A program made the position numbers and the translations under genes. Positions 54,168-63,195 of a stretch of 64,000 nt of DNA are shown one piece after another; position 1 is the first letter of the stretch, and each line of letters begins with the position of its first letter. The notes below the pieces were generated by a model. It was not told the origin of the DNA. It made no database searches and worked only from the letters and a program-made list of their open reading frames with translations. The DNA is from Bradyrhizobium sp. CB1650 (lineage in GTDB: Bacteria; Pseudomonadota; Alphaproteobacteria; Rhizobiales; Xanthobacteraceae), in contig NZ_CP121695.1 of the NCBI RefSeq assembly GCF_029761915.1, positions 1,054,001 to 1,118,000 on the forward strand, written 5' to 3'.

Positions 54168-55256
54168 CTAGTGGCTGGCAGCACGCATCAGCTTCGACTG
54201 TATCCGAGCCAGCGCGTCGCTTAACCGTGCAGCTTCGTCAAACCGTGTTTCCTGGTACGGCGGGCGCGAGGCTGGATCCTGCACGATGGTTTCGGCCGAT
54301 TCGGAAAGCCGGCGCAGTGGTGTCCTGAGCCATTGTGCCGCGAGGAAGAGCAATGCCAGTGCAGCGAGAGCACCGGCTCCGAGAATGAGCCAGAATGATC
54401 TGATCAGCTCGCGGGTGGAGGCCATGGCCGCATCCGCGTTCTGGCGGACCAGAAGAGACCAGCCGAAACTCGGCAGATCCGCAAAGCCGACGGTCGGAAC
54501 GATGACCGTGAAGTAGTCCTTGCCGTCGGGCCACCGCTCGCTCAGAAACGCGGTGGTGACCCGGCTGGCCGCCAGCGCGGAGCCGATATTCAAAGGCTTG
54601 TTGATGAGATCGGGTGGCCCAAACAGGACGGTCCGGTCCTGCGATACCAGCAGCACGTCGATGCCGGGCGCCTGCAACGCCGCCATGCCTTCTGCCACCC
54701 AATTCCAGTTCAGTTGCGCGCCGACCACGCCCGCGACGGACCCCGCGTGCCGCAACGGTGCAGCCAGGTCGATGAAACGATAGGGTTCCTGAGACTTGGG
54801 CAAGAGGTTCGCGAGCAATTGCGCCTCGTGCACGTCAATGGCCGTCGGCGCCTCGAGGCCCCGCCTGAACCACGGCCTTTCTGCCACGCTTTCGCCCTCG
54901 AGCATGCCGTCCTTGGCCGTCAGCACCTTGCCTCCGACATCCGCAATTCCAAGCCAGGAATACCGTCCATCAAGACGACTCATGAACTGGATCTGCTCGC
55001 GGGCGTTTGCGAGGTTGGCCGGATCAATCAGGCTGGCAAGCTTGGCCACATCCATCCAGACGCCATAGGTCCGGCGCGCCAGCAGGTTGGCGCTCAGCTC
55101 GCCGCGGGTGGTGAGCTTCTCGACCTGCAATTCCTCACCCCGCTGCTGCAGGGCGGCCGTATAGAGCGTTGCGGTCACGATCGCGGGCACCAGCATCAGC
55201 GTGGCGCCGCCAATGAACACGATCGTGCGTAAGCTCAGTCGACTGCTCGCCATCAC
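54168..55256 (-). CDS. Cache-domain membrane protein with HAMP-like segment, no output domain
   Basis: A 362-aa protein: N-terminal membrane helix (IVFIGGATLMLVPAIVTATLY), a double-Cache periplasmic sensor (YSWLGIADVGGKVLTAKDG, RPWFRRGLEA, FIDLAAPLRHAGSVAGVVGAQLNW), a second helix (LILGAGALAALALLFLAAQWL) and a HAMP-like cytoplasmic stub (LRRLSESAETIVQD) ending at residue 362. No kinase, GGDEF or chemotaxis domain follows. It is the last gene of the exopolysaccharide-type operon, 7 bp after the glycosyltransferase. Confidence 0.87.
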   Translation of the reverse strand: MMASSRLSLRTIVFIGGATLMLVPAIVTATLYTAALQQRGEELQVEKLTTRGELSANLLARRTYGVWMDVAKLASLIDPANLANAREQIQFMSRLDGRYSWLGIADVGGKVLTAKDGMLEGESVAERPWFRRGLEAPTAIDVHEAQLLANLLPKSQEPYRFIDLAAPLRHAGSVAGVVGAQLNWNWVAEGMAALQAPGIDVLLVSQDRTVLFGPPDLINKPLNIGSALAASRVTTAFLSERWPDGKDYFTVIVPTVGFADLPSFGWSLLVRQNADAAMASTRELIRSFWLILGAGALAALALLFLAAQWLRTPLRRLSESAETIVQDPASRPPYQETRFDEAARLSDALARIQSKLMRAASH

Positions 55257-55262
55257 GCCTCC

Positions 55263-56906
55263 TCAATGGGTCAGAGCCCGGGCCAACTCGCGGATCATGC
55301 GCACGATGTCCGCCCGATCGGAGCCCGGCAGGGCCCGGGCGGTGTGGAGCTTCTCGATGATTTGCGCCCGCTGATCCGCAGTAGGCGAGAATCTCAGCCG
55401 ATAGCCATCGCGGGTTGGCGCAAGAATGCGTGCCTCGAGCTCGCCGATCGCCGGGATGGTCAATCTGCCGGCCGCCCCGACCGAAAGGCCGAACGGTCCG
55501 CTTATGCGCGCGCCTTCCGTCCCGAGATTGACGAGCCAACCGCGGTGTTTCTCGTCTCCAATCATCAATGTGATGGGCTCAACGACCTGACGCTGCGGTC
55601 GGTTATATCTGGGCCGTTCGATGCACACCGCGATGGCCACCAACAAGACCAGGATGTTGTAGACCGTCCAGAACATGACGATGGCGACGCCATCGCCAGC
55701 CGTCGACGAAGTGTTGAAGACAAAATCGGAATGCAGCGGCATGAGCAAGCCGCCGACGGTCAGTCCGAACAACACCAGGAACGGTCGCATCAACGACCAT
55801 TGGACCACCACTCTGGTTCTGTCACCTCCCTTGGCCGTCACCGAAAATCTATGCGGTCCCCTCGTCAGAAGCCCCAGCGCGGCAGCCCGGCAGATCGGCC
55901 AGGCGGCGATCAGTTGCGCCGTGTCGTTGATGATCGGGATGAACAGCCCCTTCGAAAGCCAGTTCAAAACGGTCAGGACGGCCAGATAGTAGGGGAGATA
56001 GTATTTGGTGATATCGACCAGCGATGCGTTCACGATCGTAATGCCGAGCCACCAGTACAGCAGCGGGCAGATCAGGCTGGCCAGACGGAAGGGGTAGGTG
56101 CTCAGCCAATACAGGAGGGAATCGATCACACTGATCCGGTGGATCAAATCCAAACGGTGCGAGCCGAACGGATTGTACGAGTGGCGCGCAATCTGCATCA
56201 AGCCAAGGCACCAGCGGCCGCGTTGGACGATATATTCCTTGAGTCCTTCTGGAGCCAAACCCTCGGTCAGCGGCTCATTCAGGTAAACGGTTTGCCATCC
56301 GTTTTCCGCGAGCTTCAGCGTGAGCAGGAAGTCCTCGGTCACGCTCTGCGTCGGAAGCCGGCCGATCTGCTCGATCGCGCGAACTCTCATCACGGACGAC
56401 GTGCCGCAGCAGATCGCGATTCCCCAGGCATCCCGTGCCGGCTCCACGTTGTCGAAGAAGTGGCGCTGCTCATCGGGATACCCGGTGCTGATCCCCAGAT
56501 TATGCTGGATGGGATCCGGATTGAAAAAGTGCTGCGGCGTTTGAACGAGCCCGACATCAGGGTCGTGAAATAACGCCACCACCCGGTCGATGAAATCGAC
56601 ATGCGGAACGAAATCCGCGTCCAGTATGGCGACGAAATCCGGCCGGTCCGCATCCCGGGCCCGTGCCGCGAGCGCATGGTTGATGTTTCCCGCCTTGGCG
56701 TGGGCGTTGTCCGAACGCACGATGTATCCGACGCGATGCCGCTCGCAGGCCTGCCGGAGCCAGTCTCTGCGGCCATCGTCAAGCACGAAGACGCGGAGGT
56801 TCGGGAAACGCACCGCCTTTGCGCCGATGATCGTCCGCTCGAGTATGTCCAGCGGTTCATTATAAGTCGTGATGAAGATGTCCACGCGTGGCGCTTCTCC
56901 GGGCAA
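55263..56906 (-). CDS. Cellulose-synthase-like glycosyltransferase, C-terminal part (frame-split) with PilZ-like domain
   Basis: A ~547-aa frame encoding the family-2 glycosyltransferase core: DIFITTYNEPLDILERTIIG, VFVLDDGRRDW, DADFVPHVDFID (D-x-D), TEDFLLTLKL (TED) and QRGRWCLGLMQI (QxxRW). Several membrane helices and a PilZ-like end follow (RPRYNRPQRQ ... VNLGTEGARISG, an imperfect c-di-GMP motif). Its only start in frame is a TTG at 56906. The N-terminal membrane part is encoded in another frame at 56860-57228, so this is one gene broken by a one-base shift. Confidence 0.88.
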   Translation of the reverse strand: MPGEAPRVDIFITTYNEPLDILERTIIGAKAVRFPNLRVFVLDDGRRDWLRQACERHRVGYIVRSDNAHAKAGNINHALAARARDADRPDFVAILDADFVPHVDFIDRVVALFHDPDVGLVQTPQHFFNPDPIQHNLGISTGYPDEQRHFFDNVEPARDAWGIAICCGTSSVMRVRAIEQIGRLPTQSVTEDFLLTLKLAENGWQTVYLNEPLTEGLAPEGLKEYIVQRGRWCLGLMQIARHSYNPFGSHRLDLIHRISVIDSLLYWLSTYPFRLASLICPLLYWWLGITIVNASLVDITKYYLPYYLAVLTVLNWLSKGLFIPIINDTAQLIAAWPICRAAALGLLTRGPHRFSVTAKGGDRTRVVVQWSLMRPFLVLFGLTVGGLLMPLHSDFVFNTSSTAGDGVAIVMFWTVYNILVLLVAIAVCIERPRYNRPQRQVVEPITLMIGDEKHRGWLVNLGTEGARISGPFGLSVGAAGRLTIPAIGELEARILAPTRDGYRLRFSPTADQRAQIIEKLHTARALPGSDRADIVRMIRELARALTH

Positions 56907-57228
56907 CCACCATCCGGCGTAGCGGTCTGCCTCCGCGTTCCTTGACCCGGGAGAGGATTACAAAGGCGATGGAGGAGGACAGGACCGTCAGGGCTTCGAG
57001 CGCGGCGAACCCCCAACTGAACAACGCGTCCGCCGTCCAGTCGAGTGGCACCAGGGTCTCGGTGAAGCGCCAGACCACGTAGCGCCACGACAGGGTTGCG
57101 GCCAACCCCAGAAGAAGGGCGCGCCAGTACCACTTGCCCGGGTCGAGCAATGGGAGGACCGTCAAGCGGAGCCCGATGACGACGGCGGCTCCCGCAAGGG
57201 CAGCCAACAGTGGCGACAGCACAAGCAT
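56860..57228 (-). CDS. Cellulose-synthase-like glycosyltransferase, N-terminal membrane part (frame-split)
   Basis: 122 aa with four hydrophobic segments (LLAALAGAAVVIGLRLTVLPLL, YWRALLLGLAATLSWRYVVW, ALFSWGFAALEALTVLSSSIAFVILSRVKER). Its ATG overlaps the HlyD stop (TGATG), so it is the natural start of the next gene. The segment after VKERGG loses sense, while the other frame reads EADRYAGWWLPGEAPRVDIF, so the shift lies near 56935. It could be a mutation, a sequencing error or recoding. Confidence 0.8.
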   Translation of the reverse strand: MLVLSPLLAALAGAAVVIGLRLTVLPLLDPGKWYWRALLLGLAATLSWRYVVWRFTETLVPLDWTADALFSWGFAALEALTVLSSSIAFVILSRVKERGGRPLRRMVVARRSATRGHLHHDL

Positions 57229-58433
57229 CAGAAGCCGTAGAGTGTAAGAAACCGACGCAATCGGGCGATCGGACCGCTCGAAAAGACGACACGTCCAGTG
57301 CGTCCGACGGCGCAGCCCAGATCGGGCTGTTGCGCGAGGTCCGGCACGGTCACGGTGACGTCGAAGCGCTGCAGATGTTGCGGGCTTGGACCCACGGCAA
57401 GATTCGCATAGAGCGATGCCCCGCCGGATCCCCCAAGCCGGGTAACGGTTCCGTTGAAAATTCGCTCGTCACCGAACAGCCGGAACTGCACCGCCGCTCC
57501 GATCGACAAGCTGTCGTAAAGCGACTCGGAGACGCCGGCCGTGATGATCAGGCTGTTGCAGTCGACGAGCTTGAGGAGGTCCTGTCCGCGCCGCGTGTGC
57601 TCGCCATCGTCCACCAGGACATCCCAGATCAGGCCGGGAACGCGCGCATTGAGCGTGGCGGAAGTCAAGCGATTGACGCGGAGATGCTCGGCATCGATCT
57701 GCCGGTCGAACTGGGTGATGCGGGCCTTGACTTGCTCTTCATCGACTTGCAGCTCGGCCAGCCGCTGATCGAGCTCACGGATCCGCTGGGTCGAGAAGGG
57801 AGCGTCGTTGTAGGATTCGCCGATGAACACGCCTGCGCGGGCTGAGGTGAGCTCCGTCTCGAAGTAGTTGACCCGCTGCTGTGCACTCTCCAGTTCCTGC
57901 TGCGCGACATCGAATGTCGCACGCGCCTTCCCCAGCCCGGCGACGGTCTGCACGCCGCGCGTGCTCAGCTCGTTGGCGCGTTTGAATTCTGCGTCTGCCT
58001 CGCGCAGGCGTGCGGCTGCGGCATCCTGGGTCGCCTTGGTCTCGGCAAGCCGCGCTTCGATCTGCCGGATCCTGCCGCGCTGGTAGTCGGTTGATTGCGC
58101 ATCGAACCCGGTCCGAGACTGCGACAGAACGTCCCGTTGGCCGGCAAGGCGCTTGAGTTCGATCCGCTGGTTGTCGCGATCGCGCTCGAGCTCGAGCAGT
58201 CGGGCGGTGTCGAATCGCTCGTCGGTGACTTCAGCTACGTGTTCCCCCGGGCTGACGCGCGCACCGATACTCTTGACCGCAAGCGTTACCCTGCCTTCGA
58301 TCGGGGCGCGAACGACGTATAGTCGCGCGTTGATGGTGGCGTCTGCCGACGTTCCAGCGAAGTGCTCGCCGATAATGACGTACAGTCCTCCGACCAACAG
58401 AACCAAGCCGATGACCACACGTGCGAGCCTCAT
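57228..58433 (-). CDS. HlyD/EmrA-type membrane-fusion adaptor
   Basis: A 401-aa periplasmic adaptor: an N-terminal membrane anchor (VVIGLVLLVGGLYVIIGEHF), a first lipoyl half (VVRAPIEGRVTLAVKSIGARVSPGEHV), a long coiled coil (about 80-230), a second lipoyl half and a beta-barrel. It is the first gene of the operon with the cellulose-synthase-like glycosyltransferase and the Cache protein, as in alginate/poly-sugar export systems, where it would guide the polymer across the periplasm. Confidence 0.92.
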   Translation of the reverse strand: MRLARVVIGLVLLVGGLYVIIGEHFAGTSADATINARLYVVRAPIEGRVTLAVKSIGARVSPGEHVAEVTDERFDTARLLELERDRDNQRIELKRLAGQRDVLSQSRTGFDAQSTDYQRGRIRQIEARLAETKATQDAAAARLREADAEFKRANELSTRGVQTVAGLGKARATFDVAQQELESAQQRVNYFETELTSARAGVFIGESYNDAPFSTQRIRELDQRLAELQVDEEQVKARITQFDRQIDAEHLRVNRLTSATLNARVPGLIWDVLVDDGEHTRRGQDLLKLVDCNSLIITAGVSESLYDSLSIGAAVQFRLFGDERIFNGTVTRLGGSGGASLYANLAVGPSPQHLQRFDVTVTVPDLAQQPDLGCAVGRTGRVVFSSGPIARLRRFLTLYGF

Positions 58434-58619
58434 GGGCGACTTCCGATTGCATTCCAGGTAGTATGATACGGCAACTTAGCGGCCATTTTGTGGAAAGCGA
58501 GCCGGTTACGGTGTTCAGCTTGACGTTGAGCTTGCCCTTATCGCGACGGTGCGCCCGCGATTGCCGGCGCTCTTCGTGAGCGCCGGGCTTGCAATTCGCC
58601 GCATGCCGCCAGGAAGGTA

Positions 58620-59315
58620 TCAACCGCCGCTTTCAATGAGCCCTGGTTCCAACTCAGAGTTCGGCCGCCGCGGACCGAATACGCCGCGGTACCAGATCTT
58701 TGCGCAATGCATCGCGATAAGTTCGATTTCCTCGCTGCTTGGTGCTCTCGCTGCGAGATCGAGCTTGATGTATGCGATTTGCTCCATCATGCCGCCGAGG
58801 GCCTCGGCGGCTGTTTCAGGTTCGAATTCCTTGTCGATTTCACCAAGGCTCTGCAGGCGAGTGAGCCACGTCGCTGTGCGTCGTAAGAACCGGCTCCGCT
58901 CGCTTTGGTAGAGCGAAAAGAACGTCGATTTTTCGCCGCGGGCGGCAGCCTCTCGCATGAGGCGCAATAATTTCCGATGCCTGGCGTAAGCCTTGAAGTA
59001 TGCGATCGTGTTTTCAACGAACTCGGCTTCCGTAGCTCGGAACGACCGGCCGTTCCCTCGCTTGCTGGCGGAGTAAAGCTCGTCCACCAGAGGACGCAGC
59101 ACCGCGAGCAGCACTTCGTCTTTGTTGCGGAAGTGTCGGTAGAAGTTTCCGTAGGACGTCTTGGCGGCCTTGACGATGTCCTCCACGCGCGTGGCTTCGT
59201 ACCCTTTGCGGCCAAACACGGCGCCAGCAGCCGACAGCAGTCGTTCGCGCATGGCTGCCCCCTTGGCCGTCGCTGGGATCATTGGCTCCGGCATTTCCTT
59301 GCGCGAGTTCGACAT
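58620..59315 (-). CDS. TetR-family transcriptional regulator
   Basis: A 231-aa regulator with an N-terminal helix-turn-helix: RERLLSAAGAVFGRKGYEATRVEDIVKAAKTSYGNFYRHFRNKDEVLLAV. The C-terminal ligand domain has no recognisable subfamily. ATG 59315 (MSNSRKEMPEP) is used; an ATG four codons upstream is possible. It is divergent from the binding-protein gene, the typical layout for autoregulation plus control of the neighbour. Confidence 0.92.
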   Translation of the reverse strand: MSNSRKEMPEPMIPATAKGAAMRERLLSAAGAVFGRKGYEATRVEDIVKAAKTSYGNFYRHFRNKDEVLLAVLRPLVDELYSASKRGNGRSFRATEAEFVENTIAYFKAYARHRKLLRLMREAAARGEKSTFFSLYQSERSRFLRRTATWLTRLQSLGEIDKEFEPETAAEALGGMMEQIAYIKLDLAARAPSSEEIELIAMHCAKIWYRGVFGPRRPNSELEPGLIESGG

Positions 59316-59363
59316 CCTGCTTCTCACCAGTGAGGGCTTGACCTGAGGGAGGCTAACGGTAAT

Positions 59364-59379
59364 GTGACGTCAGTGTCAC
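59364..59379. promoter_or_regulatory. Candidate TetR operator
   Basis: GTGACGTCAGTGTCAC, an inverted repeat GTGAC-N6-GTCAC, in the gap between the TetR gene and the binding-protein gene, 49 bp from the TetR start. Confidence 0.35.
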
Positions 59380-59590
59380 TAATTTAAGCGTTCGGCCAGC
59401 CACCTCGTATCGGGAACAATCGTAAACCACTGAAAAATATAGCATCTGCCCGGATGATTTGTCACCGAACGCATCTCCCCAACGCGAAAAACCATCAGCT
59501 TGAGATCGGTCACTTTCGACAGGGCCGCAATCGACCGCCGCCCTTCTACCAACGAAGCAAAAAGAAAGAGAAATCCAAAGGAGAGAGGAA

Positions 59591-60802
59591 ATGTCGATAA
59601 GGATCGCCGGGGCGGCCGCCGTCGCGGCAGCCATCGTCGCGCTTCACGCAGGCGCAGCACTTGCCCAAAAGAAATACGACACCGGCGCGAGCGATACGGA
59701 GATCAAGGTCGGCAATCTCATGCCGTACAGTGGCCCAGGATCAGCGTATGGCGTCATTGGCCAGGTTCAGGCCGCCTACTTCAAGATGATCAACGACAAG
59801 GGCGGCATCAACGGTCGCAAGATCAACTTCATCAGCTATGACGATGCGTACTCGCCGCCGAAGGCAGTGGAGCAGGTCCGAAAGCTGGTTGAGAGCGATG
59901 ACGTTTTGCTCGTGTTCGATCCGCTGGGCACGGCCAACAACACCGCCATCCAGAAATACTTGAACGCCAAGAAGATCCCGCAGCTCTTCGTCGCGGCCGG
60001 CGCGACCAAGTTTAACGACCCCAAGAACTTTCCCTGGACCACGGGTTGGCAGCCCTCCTACCAGAGCGAGGCGCATGCCTACGCGAAGTACATTCTGAAG
60101 GCGAAGCCAAGCGCCAAGGTCGCCGTATTCTTCCAGAATGACGATCTCGGAAAGGACTACCTGAAGGGCCTCAAGGACAGGCTCGGTGCCAAGATCATCG
60201 CGGAGGAAAGCTACGAGACGACCGAGCCGACGATCGACAGTCACATCGTCAAGCTCAAGGCGACGGGTGCCGACACGCTGGTCAACATCAGCTCCCCGAA
60301 GTTTGCAGCCCAGGCAATCAAGAAGATCGCCGAAGTCGACTGGAAGCCGCTGCACATCCTGAGCAACGTCTCGGCCTCCGTCGGCAGCGTGATCAAACCT
60401 GCCGGCTTCGAGAACGCGCAAGGCATCATCTCGGCCACCTACCTGAAGGACCCGGCGGATCCGCAGTGGGACAATGACCCCGGAATGAAGGCGTTTCAGG
60501 GCTTTCTGAGCAAGTACTATCCGGAAGGCAACAAACGCGACATATTGCTGATGACCGGCTACGCGCTTGCGGAGACACTGGCACAGACGTTGAAGCAATG
60601 CGGTGACGGTCTCACCCGCGAGAACGTCATGAAACAGGCTGCGAGCCTGAAGGACTGGCGCACCGAGGCGCTGTTGCCGGGCATCTACGTCAACACGTCG
60701 CCGACCGACTTCGCTCCGATCACCCAACTTCAACTCATGCGCTTTGGCGGCGAAAAGTGGGAGCTGTTTGGAGACGTGATCAACGGGGATACGGCCGATT
60801 GA
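59591..60802 (+). CDS. Branched-chain-amino-acid-type ABC transporter substrate-binding protein
   Basis: A 403-aa periplasmic protein (HAAT/LivK class). The signal peptide ends GAALAQ, followed by IKVGNLMPYSGPGSAYGVIG, GRKINFISYDDAYSPPKAVEQVRKLVE, and DVLLVFDPLGTANNTAIQKYLNAKKIPQLF. No permease or ATPase genes lie nearby, so it is an orphan that must share membrane components. Such HAAT proteins often bind aromatic acids as well as amino acids. Confidence 0.93.
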   Translation: MSIRIAGAAAVAAAIVALHAGAALAQKKYDTGASDTEIKVGNLMPYSGPGSAYGVIGQVQAAYFKMINDKGGINGRKINFISYDDAYSPPKAVEQVRKLVESDDVLLVFDPLGTANNTAIQKYLNAKKIPQLFVAAGATKFNDPKNFPWTTGWQPSYQSEAHAYAKYILKAKPSAKVAVFFQNDDLGKDYLKGLKDRLGAKIIAEESYETTEPTIDSHIVKLKATGADTLVNISSPKFAAQAIKKIAEVDWKPLHILSNVSASVGSVIKPAGFENAQGIISATYLKDPADPQWDNDPGMKAFQGFLSKYYPEGNKRDILLMTGYALAETLAQTLKQCGDGLTRENVMKQAASLKDWRTEALLPGIYVNTSPTDFAPITQLQLMRFGGEKWELFGDVINGDTAD

Positions 60803-60871
60803 TCTGTGCGCGAAGCACCGTCGTCCCTGCCTTCGGCGCGGCGGTCCGAACGGCTTGCTGAAGAGGATGTC

Positions 60872-61849
60872 ATGAGAGCTGTTGTCGTCGACAACTACGA
60901 TCGCATCGAAAACATCACCATCAGGAACGTGGCCAAGCCGGAGTTGGCGGCAGGCTTGGTCCGAGTTCGAATCCAGGCAGCCGCCGTCGGTTTCGTGGAC
61001 GGCTTGAAAGTGCAGGGCCTGTACCAGACCAAGGACCCCCTGCCGTTTACGCCAGGCTCGGAGTTTGCGGGTGTCGTCGACGAGGCGGCTTCCGATGTCA
61101 CGGACTTCGCGCCGGGCACGCCGGTCATCGGGATGGTCAGAAATGGCGGCCTCGCGCAGTATGTTTGCGCCCCGGTCGCGGACCTTTTCGTGAGGCCAAA
61201 TGGCATGGAGCCCGAGGCGGGTGCCTCGTTTTTCGCCAATTATCTCACGGCACTTTACGCGCTCAGCGCGCGGGCAAAGCTGCGGAGCGGCGAGACACTT
61301 CTGGTCTTGGGAGCTGCCGGCGGGGTTGGAATAGCTGCCGTTCAGGTTGGAAAGCTGCTGGGCGCGCGCGTCATTGCGGCAGCGTCGACGGAGGAGAAGC
61401 GACAGTTTGCAATCAAATTCGGCGCGGACGCGAGCCTGGACTACACGCGTGAAGGCTGGCGCGACGAACTCGGCGAGCTGACGGGCGGTCATGGCGCGGA
61501 TGTGATCTATGACCCCGTCGGCGGAGAGTTGAGCCTGCAAGCGTTCCGTTCGATTGCGTGGAATGGCCGGCATCTGGTGATCGGGTTTGCTTCAGGGACC
61601 ATTCCGGCGCTGAAGTTCAATTTGCCCCTTCTAAAGGGAGGAGCGCTCCTGGGCGTTGATCTCGCCCAGATCGGCCGTCGTGAACCGGAAGTGCGGGATC
61701 AGGTGATTGCTCAACTCTTCACCTGGCTAAGCGAGAAGACGCTTGTTCCTGTCGTGGGAAGGGTTTTCGCGTTTGAGAGATTCCACGAAGCATTCGCAGC
61801 GATGACGACGCGCTCGGCCCTCGGAAAGATGGTTGTCCGGATCGATTGA
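60872..61849 (+). CDS. MDR-family NADPH:quinone oxidoreductase-like enzyme
   Basis: A 325-aa zinc-free medium-chain dehydrogenase: a GroES-like start (MRAVVVDNYDRIENITIRNV), FTPGSEFAGVVDEA, and the nucleotide site VLGAAGGVGIAAVQVGKLLGARVIAAAS, with no structural zinc Cys cluster. ATG 60872 has AGAGGA upstream. It follows the binding-protein gene by about 70 bp on the same strand and may be cotranscribed. Confidence 0.92.
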   Translation: MRAVVVDNYDRIENITIRNVAKPELAAGLVRVRIQAAAVGFVDGLKVQGLYQTKDPLPFTPGSEFAGVVDEAASDVTDFAPGTPVIGMVRNGGLAQYVCAPVADLFVRPNGMEPEAGASFFANYLTALYALSARAKLRSGETLLVLGAAGGVGIAAVQVGKLLGARVIAAASTEEKRQFAIKFGADASLDYTREGWRDELGELTGGHGADVIYDPVGGELSLQAFRSIAWNGRHLVIGFASGTIPALKFNLPLLKGGALLGVDLAQIGRREPEVRDQVIAQLFTWLSEKTLVPVVGRVFAFERFHEAFAAMTTRSALGKMVVRID

Positions 61850-61915
61850 CCATCCTTCAGGGACGACATCGCAGATGAGCCCAGCTTCGATCCGCCAGAG
61901 CCGCCGCGCGCTCCG

Positions 61916-62938
61916 TCATCGCCATCCCAGCGCCGGCGCCACCTGGGTCAGAATCGCCTCGATCGCATGGGCGCAGTAGGCGACGCCCAACTGGTTGGGC
62001 ACGGTCAGCAGAAGAGTGTCCGCTTCGGCGATCGCCTCGTCCTTTCGTAGCTGCTCGATGAGGATGTCGGGCTCGGCGGCATAGCTGCGGCCGAAGATCG
62101 CGCGCGTCCGCGGATCGATGAAGCCGATCTGGTCCTCCTCTTCGCGACCGCCGCCGAAATAGGCGCGATCGCGATCGTCGACCAGCGCGAAAATGCTGCG
62201 GCTGACGGAGACGCGCGGCTCGCGGCTGTGGCCGGCCGCCTTCCACGCGGCGCGATAGGCGCGGATCTGGGCTGCCTGCTGCACATGGAAGGCTTCGCCG
62301 GTCTCATCGTTCTTCAGCGTCGAGCTCTGCAGGTTCATGCCGAGCTTGGCAGCCCAGACGGCAGTGGCGTTCGAGCCGGCACCCCACCAGATCCGCTCGC
62401 GCAGGCCTTCGGAATGCGGTTCGAGCCGCAGCAGCCCCGGCGGATTTGGAAACATCGGCTGCGGATTGGGCTCGGCAAAACCTTCGCCGCGCAACAGGTC
62501 GAGAAAGACTTCGGCGTGGCGCCGGCCCATGTCGGCGTCGCTCTGGCCCTCGGCCGGCCGATAGCCGAAATAGCGCCAGCCATCGATCACCTGCTCGGGC
62601 GAGCCGCGGCTGATGCCGAGCTGCAGCCGCCCGCCGGCGATCAGATCTGCGCTACCTGCGTCCTCCACCATGTAGAGCGGGTTCTCGTAGCGCATGTCGA
62701 TCACGGCCGTGCCGATCTCGATGCGGCGGGTCCTGGCGCCGACGGCGGCGAGCAGGGGAAAGGGCGACGCAAGCTGGCGCGCGAAGTGATGGACACGGAA
62801 ATAGGCGCCGTCCGCGCCGAGCTCTTCCGCTGCCACGGCGAGCTCGATCGATTGCAGCAGCGTGTCCGCGGCCGAGCGGGTCTGCACCTGCGGCGAGGAC
62901 GTCCAGTGTCCGAAGGACAGGAATCCGATCTTCTTCAT
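61916..62938 (-). CDS. LLM-class flavin-dependent oxidoreductase (luciferase-like)
   Basis: A 340-aa bacterial-luciferase-fold enzyme using F420 or FMNH2. It begins MKKIGFLSFGHWTSSP, has AAEELGADGAYFRVHHFARQLASPFPLLAAVGARTRRIEIGT, and GRLQLGISRGSPEQVIDGWR. Residue patterns match the group-1 LLM family; the substrate is unknown. Confidence 0.92.
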   Translation of the reverse strand: MKKIGFLSFGHWTSSPQVQTRSAADTLLQSIELAVAAEELGADGAYFRVHHFARQLASPFPLLAAVGARTRRIEIGTAVIDMRYENPLYMVEDAGSADLIAGGRLQLGISRGSPEQVIDGWRYFGYRPAEGQSDADMGRRHAEVFLDLLRGEGFAEPNPQPMFPNPPGLLRLEPHSEGLRERIWWGAGSNATAVWAAKLGMNLQSSTLKNDETGEAFHVQQAAQIRAYRAAWKAAGHSREPRVSVSRSIFALVDDRDRAYFGGGREEEDQIGFIDPRTRAIFGRSYAAEPDILIEQLRKDEAIAEADTLLLTVPNQLGVAYCAHAIEAILTQVAPALGWR

Positions 62939-63195
62939 GCGGGCAATCTATGGATGATGGGGAGGGGCGAGTCTTCTGACAATCGGGTGGGACGGAAGGT
63001 GGTCAGGAAAGCCCACGTGCCCCGATGATGCCATCGTGCGCCTGTTTTGCCCGACGGGTCAACCGCTTCTCAACCGCTTCGCGAAGTGCCTAAGCCATTG
63101 ATCCGGCACTTGCCGGCTACTTTGCATGGGGTTGTTTTCGACTTTTTTTGTTTTGGGAGCACGAAAGCGTCAGGCCGAGCGGGGTCGCACCCCGG
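62939..63195. other. Intergenic region with a T-rich tract
   Basis: 257 bp between two minus-strand genes. It includes TTTTCGACTTTTTTTGTTTT at about 63126-63145; on the minus strand this is an A-rich tract upstream of the LLM gene. No gene is supported. Confidence 0.45.
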
